From contig NC_053180.1 in NCBI RefSeq assembly GCF_905163445.1, positions 16,048,701 through 16,112,700 of the forward strand: a stretch of 64,000 bases of DNA, given 5' to 3'. Position 1 is the stretch's first letter, and the number at the start of each line of letters is the position of its first letter. Below the pieces are notes generated by a model that saw nothing but the letters and a program-made list of their open reading frames with translations, was not told the DNA's origin and ran no database searches. Below, piece by piece: positions 10,350 to 22,587 of this stretch. This DNA is from Pararge aegeria (Eukaryota; Arthropoda; Insecta; Lepidoptera; Nymphalidae). A program made the position numbers and the translations under genes.

Positions 10350-10784
10350 CTAGCTTTTGCCCGCGGCTTCGCTCACGTTAAGTTTTATTTTTGATTTGTT
10401 AAATTTACTACAAAGGGTTAAAAAAAGGTCTTGCGGCTTATAGAAAAATATGAACGGAAATTACTTAGAAAATCAGAAACTTTCATATAAATTTTGATCC
10501 CCTATGAAATACGTATTTCTTTATTATAAATCGAAAACCTAAAATCAAAGTTTAATTGATGTAGCTTGAAAAATAAATTGATAAATGAAGAATTTTTTAC
10601 AAACTTTCATCCCATATTTAACCCTGATGGAATTTAAAAAAATCCTTTCCTAGCGGACGCCTACGTTGTAATAACTATCTGTGTGCAAAATTTCAGCCCA
10701 ATCCGTCAAGTGGTTCGAGCTGTGTGTTGATAGATCAGTCAATCAGTCAGTCAGTCAGTGACCTTTGCCTTTTATATATTTTGA
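10350..10784 (-). mobile_element. Short non-autonomous Helitron, second family
   Basis: The minus strand starts TCAAAATATATAAAAGGC after an A, followed by a (TGAC)n-like stretch and TCAACACACAGCTCG. It ends GCCGCGGGCAAAAGCTAG before a T. It is 435 bp and has no ORF. The 3' tip GTGAGCGAAGCCGCGGGCAAAAGCTAG resembles the plus-strand tip ending at 62831. Confidence 0.8.
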
Positions 10785-11651
10785 TAATATACAAGTTATC
10801 AGCTGCTCAATAAATATTTTACGCAAAAAGGGTAGGTTAGGTATACTTTCGAAAATTTGTGCAGTTATGCTGATAATGCGTTTGGTGAAAATAATTGGTC
10901 ATATACAATTACCAATCAAGTAATCGGTGAGTACTAAAGCAAAAATGATAACTTTTAGTTTTTTAATCGATGAAGTGCGTTTGAAATAAAAAAAAATATT
11001 TTCTAAGATTACGTTGACGAAACAGAGACAACTATTGCAATATCCTGTACAACCAATCGCTTGGACATGGTAATTATTAATGATATTATCACTCGCGTTT
11101 AGATGTAATTAATGTTTTAAAAGATAAAATTTAATTAAAAAAAAAAATTAGGGATTTTTCATAAAATAAACTTCTTTCTAAAACTATAAGATAAAATTAA
11201 ATTTATATTAAAAAAAAATGAATTAAAATAAAACGATAATTGTAAATAAGAAATGTGAATAATAAATGATTAAATGTAGATTAAAATTGTAGCTATATTT
11301 AATTAAAAATCGATTAAAAAAATTTCTCAGCTTGAAATGACAGCTTAATTTATATTATTTTTATTTATAAATAATAAAGACAAAAACAGGTTATATTGAT
11401 AAAAAAAATCTATTTCAGTTTCATACTCTATATTTAATAGAAGTGTGAAGTTGTTTACTCAAAACCTATTATGTCATTATTACTTTATAAAACTATTTAC
11501 ACTGTAACTTATAATTAATCTTACTTAAATTTGTATTGTTTATCGAAATTATTACTTACGAATAACTATTAATTAAATTTTATTCAATTAATTATTTAAA
11601 TGTATATATATATATATATAGATTATTTATTTATTATTCATAATTAACAAT
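10785..11651. other. AT-rich sequence, possible 3' part of the helicase-bearing Helitron
   Basis: Very AT-rich with a (TA)n run at 11602-11622. No CTAG terminus was found, so the 3' end of the helicase-bearing Helitron cannot be placed. Confidence 0.35.
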
Positions 11652-12398
11652 TCATCTCAAGGCCAGCGGATAGACAATATTTTTTGTTTTCTTATTTGGC
11701 GTATAAATGTACAAAAATTTTGGATTTCCTAATCTTGAGCAAGCAACATAAAGCTGGCCATGTGAAAAACATGCACTTGATAAATTTAATCCCGTAACTT
11801 GTAGCGACTGACCTTGAGCTTTGTTAATCGTCATCGCAAAAGCAAGGCGAATCGGAAACTGTAATCGTTTAAATGTGAATGGTAAATCGCTAGGAATAAT
11901 AGGAATACGTGGAATCAGAACATCTTCTCCTTTATATTTTCCGACTATTATTGTAGCTTCAATCACATTAGGCATAAGTTTTTTAATGGAAAGTCTAGTT
12001 CCGTTACATAATTTTGGCGTATTTAAATTTCTAAGAAGTAGTATTGGAGATCCAATTTTCAACGTCAGCTTGTGTGAAGGCATTCCAGGTGGCTCTAAAG
12101 AGTTAAGAAATTCGACTGAATAATTTATAGCATCATTTTCTTCTGTAACTGTGTCAATAGATTTATATTCCGTAAAAGTTCCAGGAATCTTTAATTGTAT
12201 CCTATCATTTATTTTATTTACATCATCATTCTTAGGAGCTAGGATAGCACGCTCACAAAGCCAATCATGATTCTTAAAGTTGCTGGCGATGTTAGGAAAA
12301 ACTTTATTGTCAAGATCTTCTATTGATGACTGAAGTTGACAGAAATTCTGTGGGAATGATTGGCTACGATACGGGTTAGGAAATCGTTTCAATAACAA
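11652..12398 (-). pseudogene. Helitron PIF1-like helicase, C-terminal part only
   Basis: A 248-codon open frame. Residues 15-60 (SFPQNFCQLQSSIEDLDNKV, then NHDWLCERAILAPKN), 116-133 (GSPILLLRNLNTPKLCNGTR), 187-200 (FAMTINKAQGQSLQ) and 211-222 (FSHGQLYVACSR) match the second half of the SF1/PIF1 helicase of Helitron Rep-Hel proteins, including motifs V and VI. The full protein is usually well over 1000 aa; the Rep nuclease (HUH) and the Walker A/B helicase half are missing. Upstream on the minus strand the coding sequence breaks off around 12398, about 240 bp from the tandem repeats of the 5' Helitron end. This suggests an internally deleted copy that can no longer transpose by itself. The remaining frame has no stop, so the deletion may be fairly recent. 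Confidence 0.85.
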
Positions 12399-12639
12399 AT
12401 GATATACTTGAAGTTAGCTGATTTGCTTTTTAAATAAATTATATTTTTTTGTTTACAAAAGAAGGTTAGTTATTTCTTTTATTTTCTTATTTAATATAAG
12501 TTGTAAAATAACTCATTGAATTTAATGAGAAAACATTTTATTGCATTCATTGCCGCATATAAAATTTTGAATCAGTTGGTCGCTATAGAACTTAATGCAT
12601 TGAAGCGCTATATGATGGTGATATTTAATAACATGGACA

Positions 12640-13002
12640 TCATATTTACATTCTCCGTGGAAAAATACATGGTCATACCAATTTTTATGACAATCGGTTG
12701 AACGGGGCGGAAGTCGATACTTGACAGCGCCGCCTGGTGGGGAGTTACATCAATGGACATAGCATGTTCGTTTTCTCCGAGGAAAAATACATGGTCATAC
12801 CAATTTTTATGACAATCGGTTGAACGGGGCGGAAGTCAATACTTCACAGCGCCGCCTGGTGGGGAGTTACATCAATGGACATAGCATGTTCGTTTTCTCC
12901 GTGGAAAAATACATGGTCATACCAATTTTCATAATGATCGGTCAAATAGTTTCTGAGTTTATCGATGACATATATACAAACATCCTCTTTTATATATATA
13001 GA
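12640..13002 (-). mobile_element. 5' end of the helicase-bearing Helitron
   Basis: The minus strand starts at 13002 with TCTATATATATAAAAGAGG after an A. It then carries two-plus copies of the same 122-bp unit as the plus-strand Helitron (CGCCTGGTGG at 12731 and 12853). The helicase remnant lies further inside in the same orientation. The element's left boundary is uncertain. Confidence 0.85.
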
Positions 13003-13590
13003 TAATATATTGACAAACACTAAATAAATGAAAAAATGTTATTAGAATAACTATGACTACATCATGACCATATTAAAAGGATAGCGTAGGCAAGTTTCTC
13101 TACACAAATGTATTCCCATATCCTTGCATAATTACCTCTTAAAAAAGTAACATATTAAATGAATGGTGACATTAATACAGGCTGAATATGATTTTCACAC
13201 AGTTTATATTTGATTGTGTTCAAAAATTATTCAAAATTGTTTTATTTCATTAAAACCTTACAAGTACCACGCTTGTTACAAAAGCAAACGTATAATCAAT
13301 TCAATCACATGTGATCGAGCAATGCTCATGCCGATTCATCAGCGGCGGCCATTTGCCGAGCATTAGCTTCAATTTACTCCAATTCGATTTTCATTATTTG
13401 CTCAGCAGCTTTGCCTTTTGCCCCGTTTATAATAGCAAAAGGATACTATTACTATATTAATCATATTTTTGAACCCTCGAGTATTGTACTTTTATTTGAT
13501 TCGGCCCTTTAAAGCTTGCGTGTGGACATGGGTCAAACACATAGAGGCTTTTTTTTAATGAATCTACTTAGTACATCGAATGCCTTAACC
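13003..13590. other. No recognisable feature
   Basis: AT-rich. ATGCCGATTCATCAGCGGCGGCCATTTGC at 13328 recurs loosely at 14450 (ATCGATTCATCAGAGTATCCATTTGC), so two diverged repeat pieces may be present. Confidence 0.35.
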
Positions 13591-13599
13591 TTATCTTAT

Positions 13600-13695
13600 C
13601 CTTGTGTGAACGCTTTAGCCTTAAAAGTGGGAGGTTCCGGATTCAATGGCAATTTGGGACTTTATGATTTCTGTATGTTATCTAGTCTGGACTTG
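13600..13695 (+). repeat. SINE family B fragment
   Basis: GTGGGAGGTTCCGGATTCAATGGCAATTTGGGACTTTATGATTTC and TCTAGTCTGGAC parallel the B-box and body of SINE-B copies. Head and tail are missing. Confidence 0.5.
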
Positions 13696-13935
13696 TAATT
13701 TTTTATTATCATCTAAATTTCTTTATAACATGTCTGTCCTTTTATATATCATTGTATCTCTTGTTTTGTTACCTACCTTCATTTTAATGTATTTTGTTAA
13801 GTTTATTTTAATTGTAATGGAAAAGTGGAGTCTTCTGACACAGGGGTAGTAATACAGGGGTACTACTCTTAAAAGAAATCTTCAGCGATATATTGATACC
13901 ACTTTGTTTCTTACCAAAATAAACTGTTTTTATTT
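13696..13935 (+). repeat. Retroposon 3' end, unclassified
   Basis: ACACAGGGGTAGTAATACAGGGGTACTACTC...AAGAAATCTTCAGCGATA, then AAAATAAACTG and a T/A-rich tail. This looks like a polyadenylated 3' UTR; from memory similar ends occur in lepidopteran LINE copies. Confidence 0.4.
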
Positions 13936-14267
13936 TATTTTATATATTTATTATATTGTATTGATGGCCGACACGCAAAGTAGATTTACCCGTATATTCA
14001 AAGGCTAATTGATTTTTACGAGGTGTACGAAATATTTGTGGTAGAATTATTTTTAATAACATTTTTAAAACCCTCGACTTTCAATATAGTGTACATTATT
14101 CTACTAATCCAGCCCTCTCATTTGATATCCATATTGAGGTAGTTGTAAAAAAAATGTAATTCACCCTTTTGGATGATTTCCATCAAACATAGCTAAGAAC
14201 GATCCATACTAATTCACTTTCCAAACAAAAAAATAAATAAAATCGATTCATTCGTTGCGGAAATGAT

Positions 14268-14368
14268 GCTACACATCACACACACACACACATACATACA
14301 CACATACACATCCATACACACATACACATCCATACTCACCCATACACACATACACATACACACACAGA
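14268..14368 (+). repeat. CA/CATA-rich microsatellite
   Basis: About 100 bp of ACACATACACA repeats, with imperfect longer units (ATCCATACACACATACAC) repeated twice. Confidence 0.95.
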
Positions 14369-15204
14369 CCCGTTAAACTTATAATCACCTCGTCGTTTTT
14401 GCGTCGGAGTTAGAAATGAAAATAGTTGCTTAATATCCCAAATACCCTTATCGATTCATCAGAGTATCCATTTGCTAAACAACAGCTTGAATTTACTCGA
14501 TTCATTATTCGGTATTCATTACTCGCTTGGCGCACTACACCAATTGTTTAAACAGCAAATGGAAAATACACTAACCACTCTTTGCTTACTTTTATTATTG
14601 CGTTTTAAACTTTTACTAGAAATTCGTAAGCTCACTTGCAATTGTTTATTGGTGCATTATTTTGTTATTACCATCATCATCAGTCTAATCAATGCCCCAC
14701 TTTTAGGTACTTGCATCCTTTTGAATAGAAGAGAGCAATATAGAGTTTAAACACGCTACGCCACTTAAGTGTAGACTTAATGATAAAACTAGACAACAAA
14801 ACTTTATCGATGAAGTGATATTAACACAATATTTCAATGTAAAAAACGCTGAATCAATAGAAATTAGATGTTAAGAAAACTTTGATGTTTTTGGTCAAAT
14901 CCTTAATTAGCCATTATATCATGCATTAATTAAGCGATAAATTCTAACTAACTATCCTATTCATATAAAACAATGTGGAAACTGAAACCGCTTATCCAAC
15001 CGCGGCTAAGATAGCGCCAGATGTGATCCGCGCATAGTAATTACATAAGAGATAAATTATAGACGTGGTCAAAGTTAGAGCGGAAACGAAACTGTTTAAT
15101 TAACCCGTCTGCCCAGAGTCCAGCAGTGGACCAATTTCGTGCTATTAATGAAATAACTATTAGACTTGATAGTGCTAGTCGATCGATCAGTGCGCCGTGC
15201 AATA
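14369..15204. other. No gene recognised
   Basis: A 92-codon frame at 14472-14750 is leucine-rich through AT bias, without motifs. No repeat family was assigned here. Confidence 0.35.
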
Positions 15205-15487
15205 ATTGTTGACATTACTATTCCACACAACGATAATCTGGTGAAAGCTGAAAAGGCAAAAGTATCTAAATACTTGGACCTAGCTCGAGAGATTACCACC
15301 ATGTAGGTTGTTGAGTCGACTGTTATTGTTCCGATCGTCGTTTCAGTCAATGGTCTTCTCGCCAAAAGCTTCGACCAACATCTCAAGAAGCTTTCGCTTG
15401 GCTGTTGGATCAAGGGGTCGGATACAGAAGGCAGTAGTCCTTGAAACGGCGCATATTGTGAGGAGGTCCCTCACTCTGAATCCCTGA
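15205..15487 (+). pseudogene. C-terminal end of a non-LTR retrotransposon ORF
   Basis: The plus frame reads VDITIPHNDNLVKAEKAKVS, KYLDLAREITTM, an in-frame TAG at 15304-15306, then VESTVIVPIVVSVNGLLAKS and FDQHLKKLSLGCWIKG. After a frameshift it continues IQKAVVLETAHIVRRSLTLNP and TGA at 15485-15487. This tail (D..IP.D..L...E.EK..KY.DL..EI..MW......VPIVV...G) is shared by many insect non-LTR RT proteins. The TAG replaces the expected Trp codon. One stop and one frameshift make it dead; everything upstream is deleted. Confidence 0.75.
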
Positions 15488-15650
15488 CCGCCGGATGCTT
15501 GGGGACTTAAAAGCCCCGCAAGCGGAGGAGTGGTGTTTTTTTATAAACTTTATGTAGTGTCTTTTATTTTACTTTTATAATTTCACTGTTGAAAATTGAG
15601 AAAAAAAAAGTATATAAATAAATAAAAGATAATAAAATAACTACTTATTG
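15488..15650 (+). repeat. 3' UTR of the non-LTR relic
   Basis: CCGGATGCTTGGGGACTTAAAAGCCCCGCAAGCGGAGGAG follows the stop directly and leads into an AT-rich tail. AAGCCCC and GGGGACTT can pair as a short hairpin. Confidence 0.5.
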
Positions 15651-17404
15651 TTAACCTATTTGTGTTTATCTGTGTTATTGTACACGCTTATACCAATAGT
15701 GATATTGAGTTAAAGTTGGGCTACCATTATTTTATTTGAAAAAGAAAAACATTAAAATTTTATAATCAATTGATCATACATGCCGTAAGAAGTTGTGGAT
15801 CTATTTGATATATTCAAAATCATGGCACGTTAATATATAGTAGTACATATTGTGAAACTCGCTTTAAGTGACTTCGCGATTTGCTAAGCCACAATTATAT
15901 AGTCTTCATATCAAGTACTTATACGGTAAAAACTTTCTGATGAGACGCGAAGTCTGGGTAACCTTGCTCCTAAGTTATGCTCATTATCAGATTGAGGCTG
16001 AACGCTTTGTAAGTTATCCGATCCTTCATGTTATTTTAAGAAGTCTTAAAACTTACCAGAGTTTACTCCTAATGTTTTTTTATATTACTTAACTTAGAAA
16101 TAATATAATGACGCATAAATTGTTAGACTTGATAAATAATGTGCATTTGGATGCTACTTGTTTGCATATCCAAATGATAATTTCTTGTTGTGTTCCGCTG
16201 TTAAAGTCAACTAAAAAAAACCTAGATCAGTGCCCTCGTTTAAGATTTTAATTTAACGAAAGTTCACAGAAGTTATTTTGTATTGTTTTATGGTTTAACA
16301 CTTTGAAATTCGCAACGCAGGAGTTAATATTTTTTGGGAGTCCGCGGAGAGGAATTAAACTGATTTGATTGCTAAACTTGGTAACCATGACGTTTGATAT
16401 CATATGAACAGATTGATTTTAACGCCGATATGACTTGTCTTTTGGTTCAAAACTTACACTGGGTAGGTACTACATTTTTATTGTTTGCCTAAAATTATAC
16501 TATTGTTTAAATTCTCTATAGTTTTGACTATTCGCAGATCAATTTAATCCATCTGAAGTCTGACAGACAATGCCCAAAAATTGCTGAACATACTCTCAAA
16601 TAGAAAATATACCCTTAGATAAAGATGAATGAAGTACAATTTCTGTAACCAGGAATGTTCAAATAAATTAATATTTTACTTATTTTATTTTTTGATCCTT
16701 TTTTTCAATTGCACTACCTGACCGCGAATTTTTTGGACTCATATTGATATTCAGCAATTCAGGTGCTATATATTCAGTATAATACAACTCTATTTTTTAA
16801 AAGATACTTTTTGAGTATATTTTTTATTTATTTGCATTTACCAATTTAGAGTACTTTTTATTTATTTGCATTTCATACGATGACTTAACGTTATAAATAA
16901 ATTGCTCGGTCTTGTAAGATCGCTTGGACGTCAATAAGTAAATACGCTCTTTTACTTAATTTAATATTTCCTCGTGGAAAATATTCATATGAAAATAAAA
17001 ATACCCCTACAATTTACTAATTAAAACTCGTACAAATGCTTTCAGAAAAAATCGTGCGCTTTCATAAAATTGCGATGCGTCGCTCCCATCAAAACTTTTT
17101 AAAATACTTAATTCACTCAATTTACAGTCCCTCAACATTTTTATTGGACTTGAAAAGTATGAATGGTATTAAGCGTGCCCGCAAGATGCCTCTATAAAAC
17201 GAATTTCAACTCATTTCCTCACCAAATGAATGGAAGTGGTAGAGTTTTTAACTACCCACAAAGCTGAAAGCTACTTTTGAAATTGTGCTTTCGCAAAAAG
17301 GTTCACTATGCAAACTTTTTGTTAATCAAATATATATCTAACACATTAACTAAGGAGCTGGTGGCAAACACCCTTAAATAATTAGTTCATTAAGTAAAAA
17401 TAGT
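15651..17404. other. No gene or repeat recognised
   Basis: AT-rich sequence with only short chance frames (for example 15868-16092). A direct repeat GTA.TTTTTATTTATTTGCATTT occurs at about 16818-16837 and 16853-16872. Confidence 0.4.
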
Positions 17405-17592
17405 AAAGTGATAGCCTTGTAGGTAAGGCTTCGGCTTTCTTTTTAAGGGGCCCGAATTCGATACCCGGCACGCATATCACTTTTCAGAGTTATGTGCGTT
17501 ATAAATTTAAGCAGACAAAATATCACCTGCTTTAAAGTTGTAGGACAACACCGTTAGGAAACCGGCATGCCTGAGAGTTCATAACGTTTTTT
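17405..17592 (+). repeat. SINE family A copy, 5' part
   Basis: Starts GTGATAGCCTTGTAGGTAAGGC (A-box-like) with B-box-like GAATTCGATACCCGGCACGCA, then TTTTCAGAGTTATGTGCG and GGAAACCGGCATGCCTGAGAG. Matches the tRNA-headed SINE at 22588 and 44025 (reverse). Confidence 0.75.
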
Positions 17593-18149
17593 TTGTACTA
17601 GATAGATTTACGCTTGACAACTAAGATGCCTGATGGAAAGCAATAATGCGGACTAAGTTTCTAGAAAATGCCAATTCACTCTTGTCTGAAAGGAATTCAT
17701 GTTTTATGAATCAGGATACACCGATGTCGGAAGAGCGTTCCATACATGAGCGGTACGTATCAGAAAAGTAGATGAAAAACGCTTCGTAAGTGTTGCCTGT
17801 ATGTCAACCACATTTCTCATAAGTTCGTATAGTCTACTAATCCTGAAGTCTTAACCCTTCTCTTTCTGACAGGAGGGCCCTGTTATGGGCCGGTTGGTAA
17901 TGATGAAAAATGATTAAAGCCAACTTCTAGGTATGGCATTATATTTACTGCACAGGTGTGTTATTAATATCTTCGAACACTTTCTGCTAAAAATCTCGTA
18001 ATAATATAGTCGTGAAACTCATTTCTATTAAGATGATTTATTTTAAACCTCTTTAAATTTTAATAATTTAACATCCTGTGAATATTATGATGAAACAACT
18101 GAGGCGTGAACAAATAAAAAAAACATCTAGTCTAACCTTACAACCGTGT
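17593..18149. other. Unassigned sequence
   Basis: 17630-17900 (ATGCCTGATGGAAAGCAATAATGCGG; CCGATGTCGGAAGAGCGTTCCATAC) looks repeat-like but was not matched inside this window. Confidence 0.3.
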
Positions 18150-18378
18150 TGACGATTGGCGCAGTCCCCATGGTGTCAGAGTCCTAGGCTGTGGGTTTGA
18201 TTCCAACAAAACGTTTGTGTGAATATTTTTCAATGGGCGTGTTTTTGTTTGTTATGAGTATTTAAGTATTTTATTCATAAACTATTCATCACTTATCGTA
18301 GAACCCATAACACAAGCTACACTTACTTTGAGGCTGGATGGCGATGTGTGTGTCGTAAAATATTTATTATTATACTAC
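18150..18378 (+). repeat. SINE family C copy
   Basis: GACGATTGGCGCAGTCCCCATGG (A-box) and GGGTTTGATTCC (B-box) form a tRNA-like head. The body has TTTGTGTGAATATTTTTC, ACCCATAACACAAGC and TGGATGGCGATGTGTGTG, and the end is an AT tail. Same family as the copies near 24.7, 28.7, 43.0 and 53.1 kb. Confidence 0.8.
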
Positions 18379-20119
18379 CCACGACTGCTTATCACGAACT
18401 TGTCATACATGTCGACATTACCACTGGCTCTCTTGCTATTTGACTCGTGAAAATGTTTGCACACAAAGCTTTCTGGTTTTTGGTACTTAATTTAGTTTCG
18501 TTTTCATCACATGGTTAAGGTTTTCAAAAGCCGTGATTGTTTAAAACGCCGGAGTTTGTAAAACAGACATTTCATTATGCATTTTGCTTTTGACGGCCCT
18601 TCTTTTATTCGCAGTCCTTTTATACTTCCAGAGTGCATTTTTAAATTTATTTGCCATGTACGCTTACTTAACAGAAATTTTTGTAAGAGCCTGTGCGTAT
18701 TTATTTATTCACTTCCATTTTGAGGCGCTTCATTACGTAAAGTACTTTTTAAATTATTTCCTTATCACGCCATACCTAAGCAGTATTCTTCAGCTGTAAA
18801 AAAAACTATCCACAAACCCACAAAAAGAGTTATTAAACTCATTATGTAGTTAAATAACACGGGAATACTCTATATATAAAGCGCGCGAAATTTGTCTTTA
18901 GAATTACGACAGCATAACATAATTACACTGCCTTTTCATCAGAGATGCCATCCAGCCTGTAATTTAATTTAATAAGATTCGTACCTTTTTATTTGTAAGC
19001 ATAAGTTTGCGCCGAGATAATTTTACACTCCTTGAGGTTGAATATAACATTCAACTCACTTCAGCATTTAGATGTTTATTAAGCTCGTTTGCAAATATTT
19101 CTCCTACACTGTTATTTAGGTCAGGCTTTTTTGTCATTCCTACGGATTAACTGAAATGTATCTTATTTTTTAATCTTCGCCAACAAAGAAAGCCTTCTCT
19201 TTGTCTTCGTTAATTATAATTCTTTATCGGTATGTGGCCGAAATCAGACCACAATCAGTTAGGTGCATTGCATAAGCAGCTTTGATTAAATCAGTCAGTA
19301 GGGTTTCCTGATTTGATCTTTCTTCTGTCCCTTGGAAAATCTAGTTCTAGCTCACATAACATAACATTTGTAACCACGAGATCAAGTTTGTACCCCAAGA
19401 CGTCCATAGTGCATTAAAGTATCGTGGTGTGAACACATATGCACGATTCCTGTTTCAGAGTACGCTATCTGTTGGACTTTATTAACGATAATGTTGATGA
19501 GTATATTTGCGATGATTATTGTTGCTATGACGATAGTGATCTATTCTTTTATGGGAATTTTTGCCCGTATATCATATTATTAGGTTAATACAGGTTAGAA
19601 TTATGATTCATTAGTTTAAGATAAAGTCAAGAAGCAGCTAAAACAGGCTCATTTATTAATTCAGTTGATAATAACTGCTAAATGGAAACATCGCATTAAG
19701 CGCCACTATAATCTAGATAAATATTTTTTAATTCCCGGGTGAGTCATATTGAAAACAACCACTGAATAAAAATATTTAGAATATTTGTGTCGTCTTTGAT
19801 GGCCTTGGTACTTTGGCTATGAATTTTTCCAACCGTTTATTCGCTGAGTGAATTACTTGGGAATGAGTTTGCTGAGGTCAGGCGAACAGAGAATAGCAAT
19901 AAGAGAAGTTTATTTTTTGCATTCTATCAAAATGAAGCGTGTGACTGAGATTTCATCATAATCATCATATAAGCTAAAAGCCACATAATATATTTCTTTT
20001 GTAGTGATATTTATGAGGTAAACACTCTTAGGCTGCTTATGTATAGCAGCTCGCGAGTTGTTTAACAATATTGTCTGTCTACCTAGTCTAAGACAAGAAG
20101 GGTATTTCCAAAATTTCGG
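18379..20119. other. No recognisable gene
   Basis: AT-rich. The 71-codon frame at 18584-18799 is hydrophobic (Phe/Leu/Tyr-rich) but has no splice context or motif, and its composition follows the local base bias. Confidence 0.35.
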
Positions 20120-20187
20120 GATCCCAGTGTCCCTGAGCTATTCCTCACCCATTGCTACTTTAGCTTTACAACTCGTTGAGCTATGTC
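20120..20187 (-). repeat. RTE-type non-LTR fragment
   Basis: CCTCACCCATTGCTACTTTAGC..ACAACTCGTTGAGCTATGTC is the same sequence, on the same strand, as 27350-27395 in the larger RTE relic. Confidence 0.5.
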
Positions 20188-20295
20188 AAAAGCTTTCTTC
20201 ACGACTCGGCTTCCGTCTTCCCCGATATCTATAATATAGGTTCTGTCAAATCAAGAGTGAATAGGCATTTCCTTGGCAAGCGCGCTCTAACTTAG
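20188..20295 (+). pseudogene. Very short RT C-terminal remnant
   Basis: The plus frame reads KSFLHDSASVFPDIYNIGSV then KSRVNRHFLGKRALT and TAG. The FPD.YN.G.FK.RV..FL.G pattern is the usual C-terminal tail of a class of insect non-LTR RT proteins. Only 35 codons survive. Confidence 0.6.
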
Positions 20296-20899
20296 GCTGT
20301 ATATCCGTATTATTTTTAGTGTCATTTAAAAAAAAAAACTTGGCATCAACTCAAACAATTGCCTAATAATGTAGGTGATATATATAGAAAAAAATAATAG
20401 CTTAGGCTCTTGGTGAACGGTCGATGTATGCCTGGGCGTACATGGACCGTTCAATCGGTATACACAATCGGAGATTGCTAGCAATCTCCTTAGATTAGGC
20501 TTTATTTGTTTAGATTGTTTAGCCTTGTTTGTCGTTAGTGAAAACAGGCATAAGTCATCAATAATTTTGTAAAGCTTTATCCGACTCATGAAGTCGGAAG
20601 GCGGAGGAAGAAAGTTTACGAACTTCTTCGAACCTTCAAACAAACCTTAACCTTAAACCTCAAAAAACTTCCTTACAATCGAAGTTAAAAGTAGAGTGTG
20701 CAATTCGGTCACGAAACCCATTTTATCCTTGACTTCAATATTAACCCTCGCCTTCGGCTCAGATGATAAACATCTCAGATAAAATTGATTATTTATGCCC
20801 TTGTAGCAGAATCCACTGGGCGATTTAAAAACAACCGTCATAAAAGTATGTTGTCTTATGATTTTGACATTGTACTACTCACATAAAAATCTATACGGG
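20296..20899. other. Unassigned sequence
   Basis: Two short minus-strand frames (20326-20643 and 20653-20841) have no domain match or splice support. Confidence 0.3.
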
Positions 20900-20904
20900 T
20901 ATTA

Positions 20905-20970
20905 TTCCCTAAAAAAAGACCTATGTCCAACAGTGGACTTCAATCGGTTGAAGTGATGATGAATTTATTT
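20905..20970 (+). repeat. RTE-type 3' terminus
   Basis: AAAAGACCTATGTCCAACAGTGGACTTCAATCGGTTGAAGTGATGATGA is the end of the RTE ORF (codons for Y.QQWT.IG) followed by its GAT-rich terminus. Compare, reversed, 27125-27180. Confidence 0.55.
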
Positions 20971-22587
20971 ATACACTTTTTTTTTAACTTTCACTATTGT
21001 TAAATTATATAAAATAAAAAAAAGCTATTAAAAATTTATAAAAAAAAAATTATGACGGCGAGAGAAACCGCGTTGCACAGCTAGTCATATTATAAAGAGT
21101 TCTTTATCGCAAAAGTTTGGGCTTAATGAAGCACCTCGTCTTTATATTTATGACTTGCCAGTAACGGCGGGAATCACTCGTATAAATGTTTAATTAATGT
21201 TAATTAATCACTCGTATTAATGCTAATTTTAAATTATATTATTATGAAAAAATTCCTAGTATTATGTTAAAAACAATAAAATACGTGTTATCCTGGAAAA
21301 TATTTTTGCCAATTATTTTAAAGACATTATTTTCTTTACTGATGGCGCCACTAGTACAACTTTGTTACAGCTATTAAATATTGAGGGTGCGATGTACGGA
21401 ATTGGAAAAAAACACGTACGAGTTCAAGTGTTAATATTTTACAATCTGTTTAAGTTCCAAATTAAAGTTAGACGTTCGAGTTTAGTATTTTACGCTCTAA
21501 AGCGTAACGTAATAGGTATGTTAAATTTTGGTCATTCATTTAGGGCTAAAATTTAAATATAGAATATCTCTACCCGAATATCAAATCTTGTTTTATACAA
21601 ACATTCTAAGCACTTTACGACAGAAAATATCGTTTATTTATTTTTATAGCAAAAGGCGCGCCGTTCGCGATTCTGAAGATACCAGTACGTCGTGACTGTA
21701 CATCAAAACAAACATTTTCTCATGCTCTAGAATTTGGATGAAATCCAAAGAACCATCGTGTAAAAGAGCTTACAAAATTGTAGTTAAATTCTTTATTTCT
21801 TTGTTTTAAGCATTAGGATATATTCCGTTACGTTCTTGACTTCGAATATTTTACCATTATTATATTTGTCAGTGTGTAATATAATGCACAGTTTTAAGCT
21901 TACTATTAAGACCAGAAATACTTTACATATATCCAATTATTTTTATTAACTTGTTGTTTGTATCTTAAATCGTTGTGGTTATTAGACAAATTTTATAATT
22001 AAATACTAGGATATGCTTTGACCAATGGATAAAATAATATATGATTCAAACTGACTCATAATTTCAGATTCTTAAACGAATCTTTTTGGCAGTATAGATT
22101 ACAAGTAATACGAACGTGTTACCACTATCGGTTCGAAGGTGCTAAATTATTATAATGGATGGCGTTCATAAAGCTTACTACTCGTATCTTAGCTTAAAAA
22201 AATGTTGATCCGTATTTTATTAACGTCAAGGTATGTCGTATTTAAGCGTAGTAGCTTGTGTCTTATTTATATCTAATGTACAGAAAAACTAAACTCAAAT
22301 ACTTTTGTTATTTAGGTAAGCTATAATGGTATCGGTAATAACGCAAAAATTTTCACCCTTAGGTGGTGTCCAAACTGTTTGTTCTAATGGCGGAGATCCG
22401 CCATTTTGAATATTAGTAGCGAATAGTTTGTAGCAAGAATAACTAAGTTAATTTATTAACGAGTTATTTAATCTGTGCGAGTAATGTTTAAGATTTAGTA
22501 ATTAAATTGTTATGAATATTGTTGAAATGGTATCAAGTTACAATATATATAATAACTGGATGAATGACACAGAGTACCAAAGCGAAA
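20971..22587. other. No gene recognised
   Basis: AT-rich. TGGCGGAGATCCGCCATT at 22389 is a short palindrome (GGCGGA/TCCGCC). TTAGGTAAGC at 22313 could be a splice donor for the first exon of the gene at 23201, but this is only a possibility. Confidence 0.3.

Noticed and set aside
18584..18799. Small membrane protein
   Set aside because: The hydrophobic residues follow from T-rich DNA; there is no start context or splice support.
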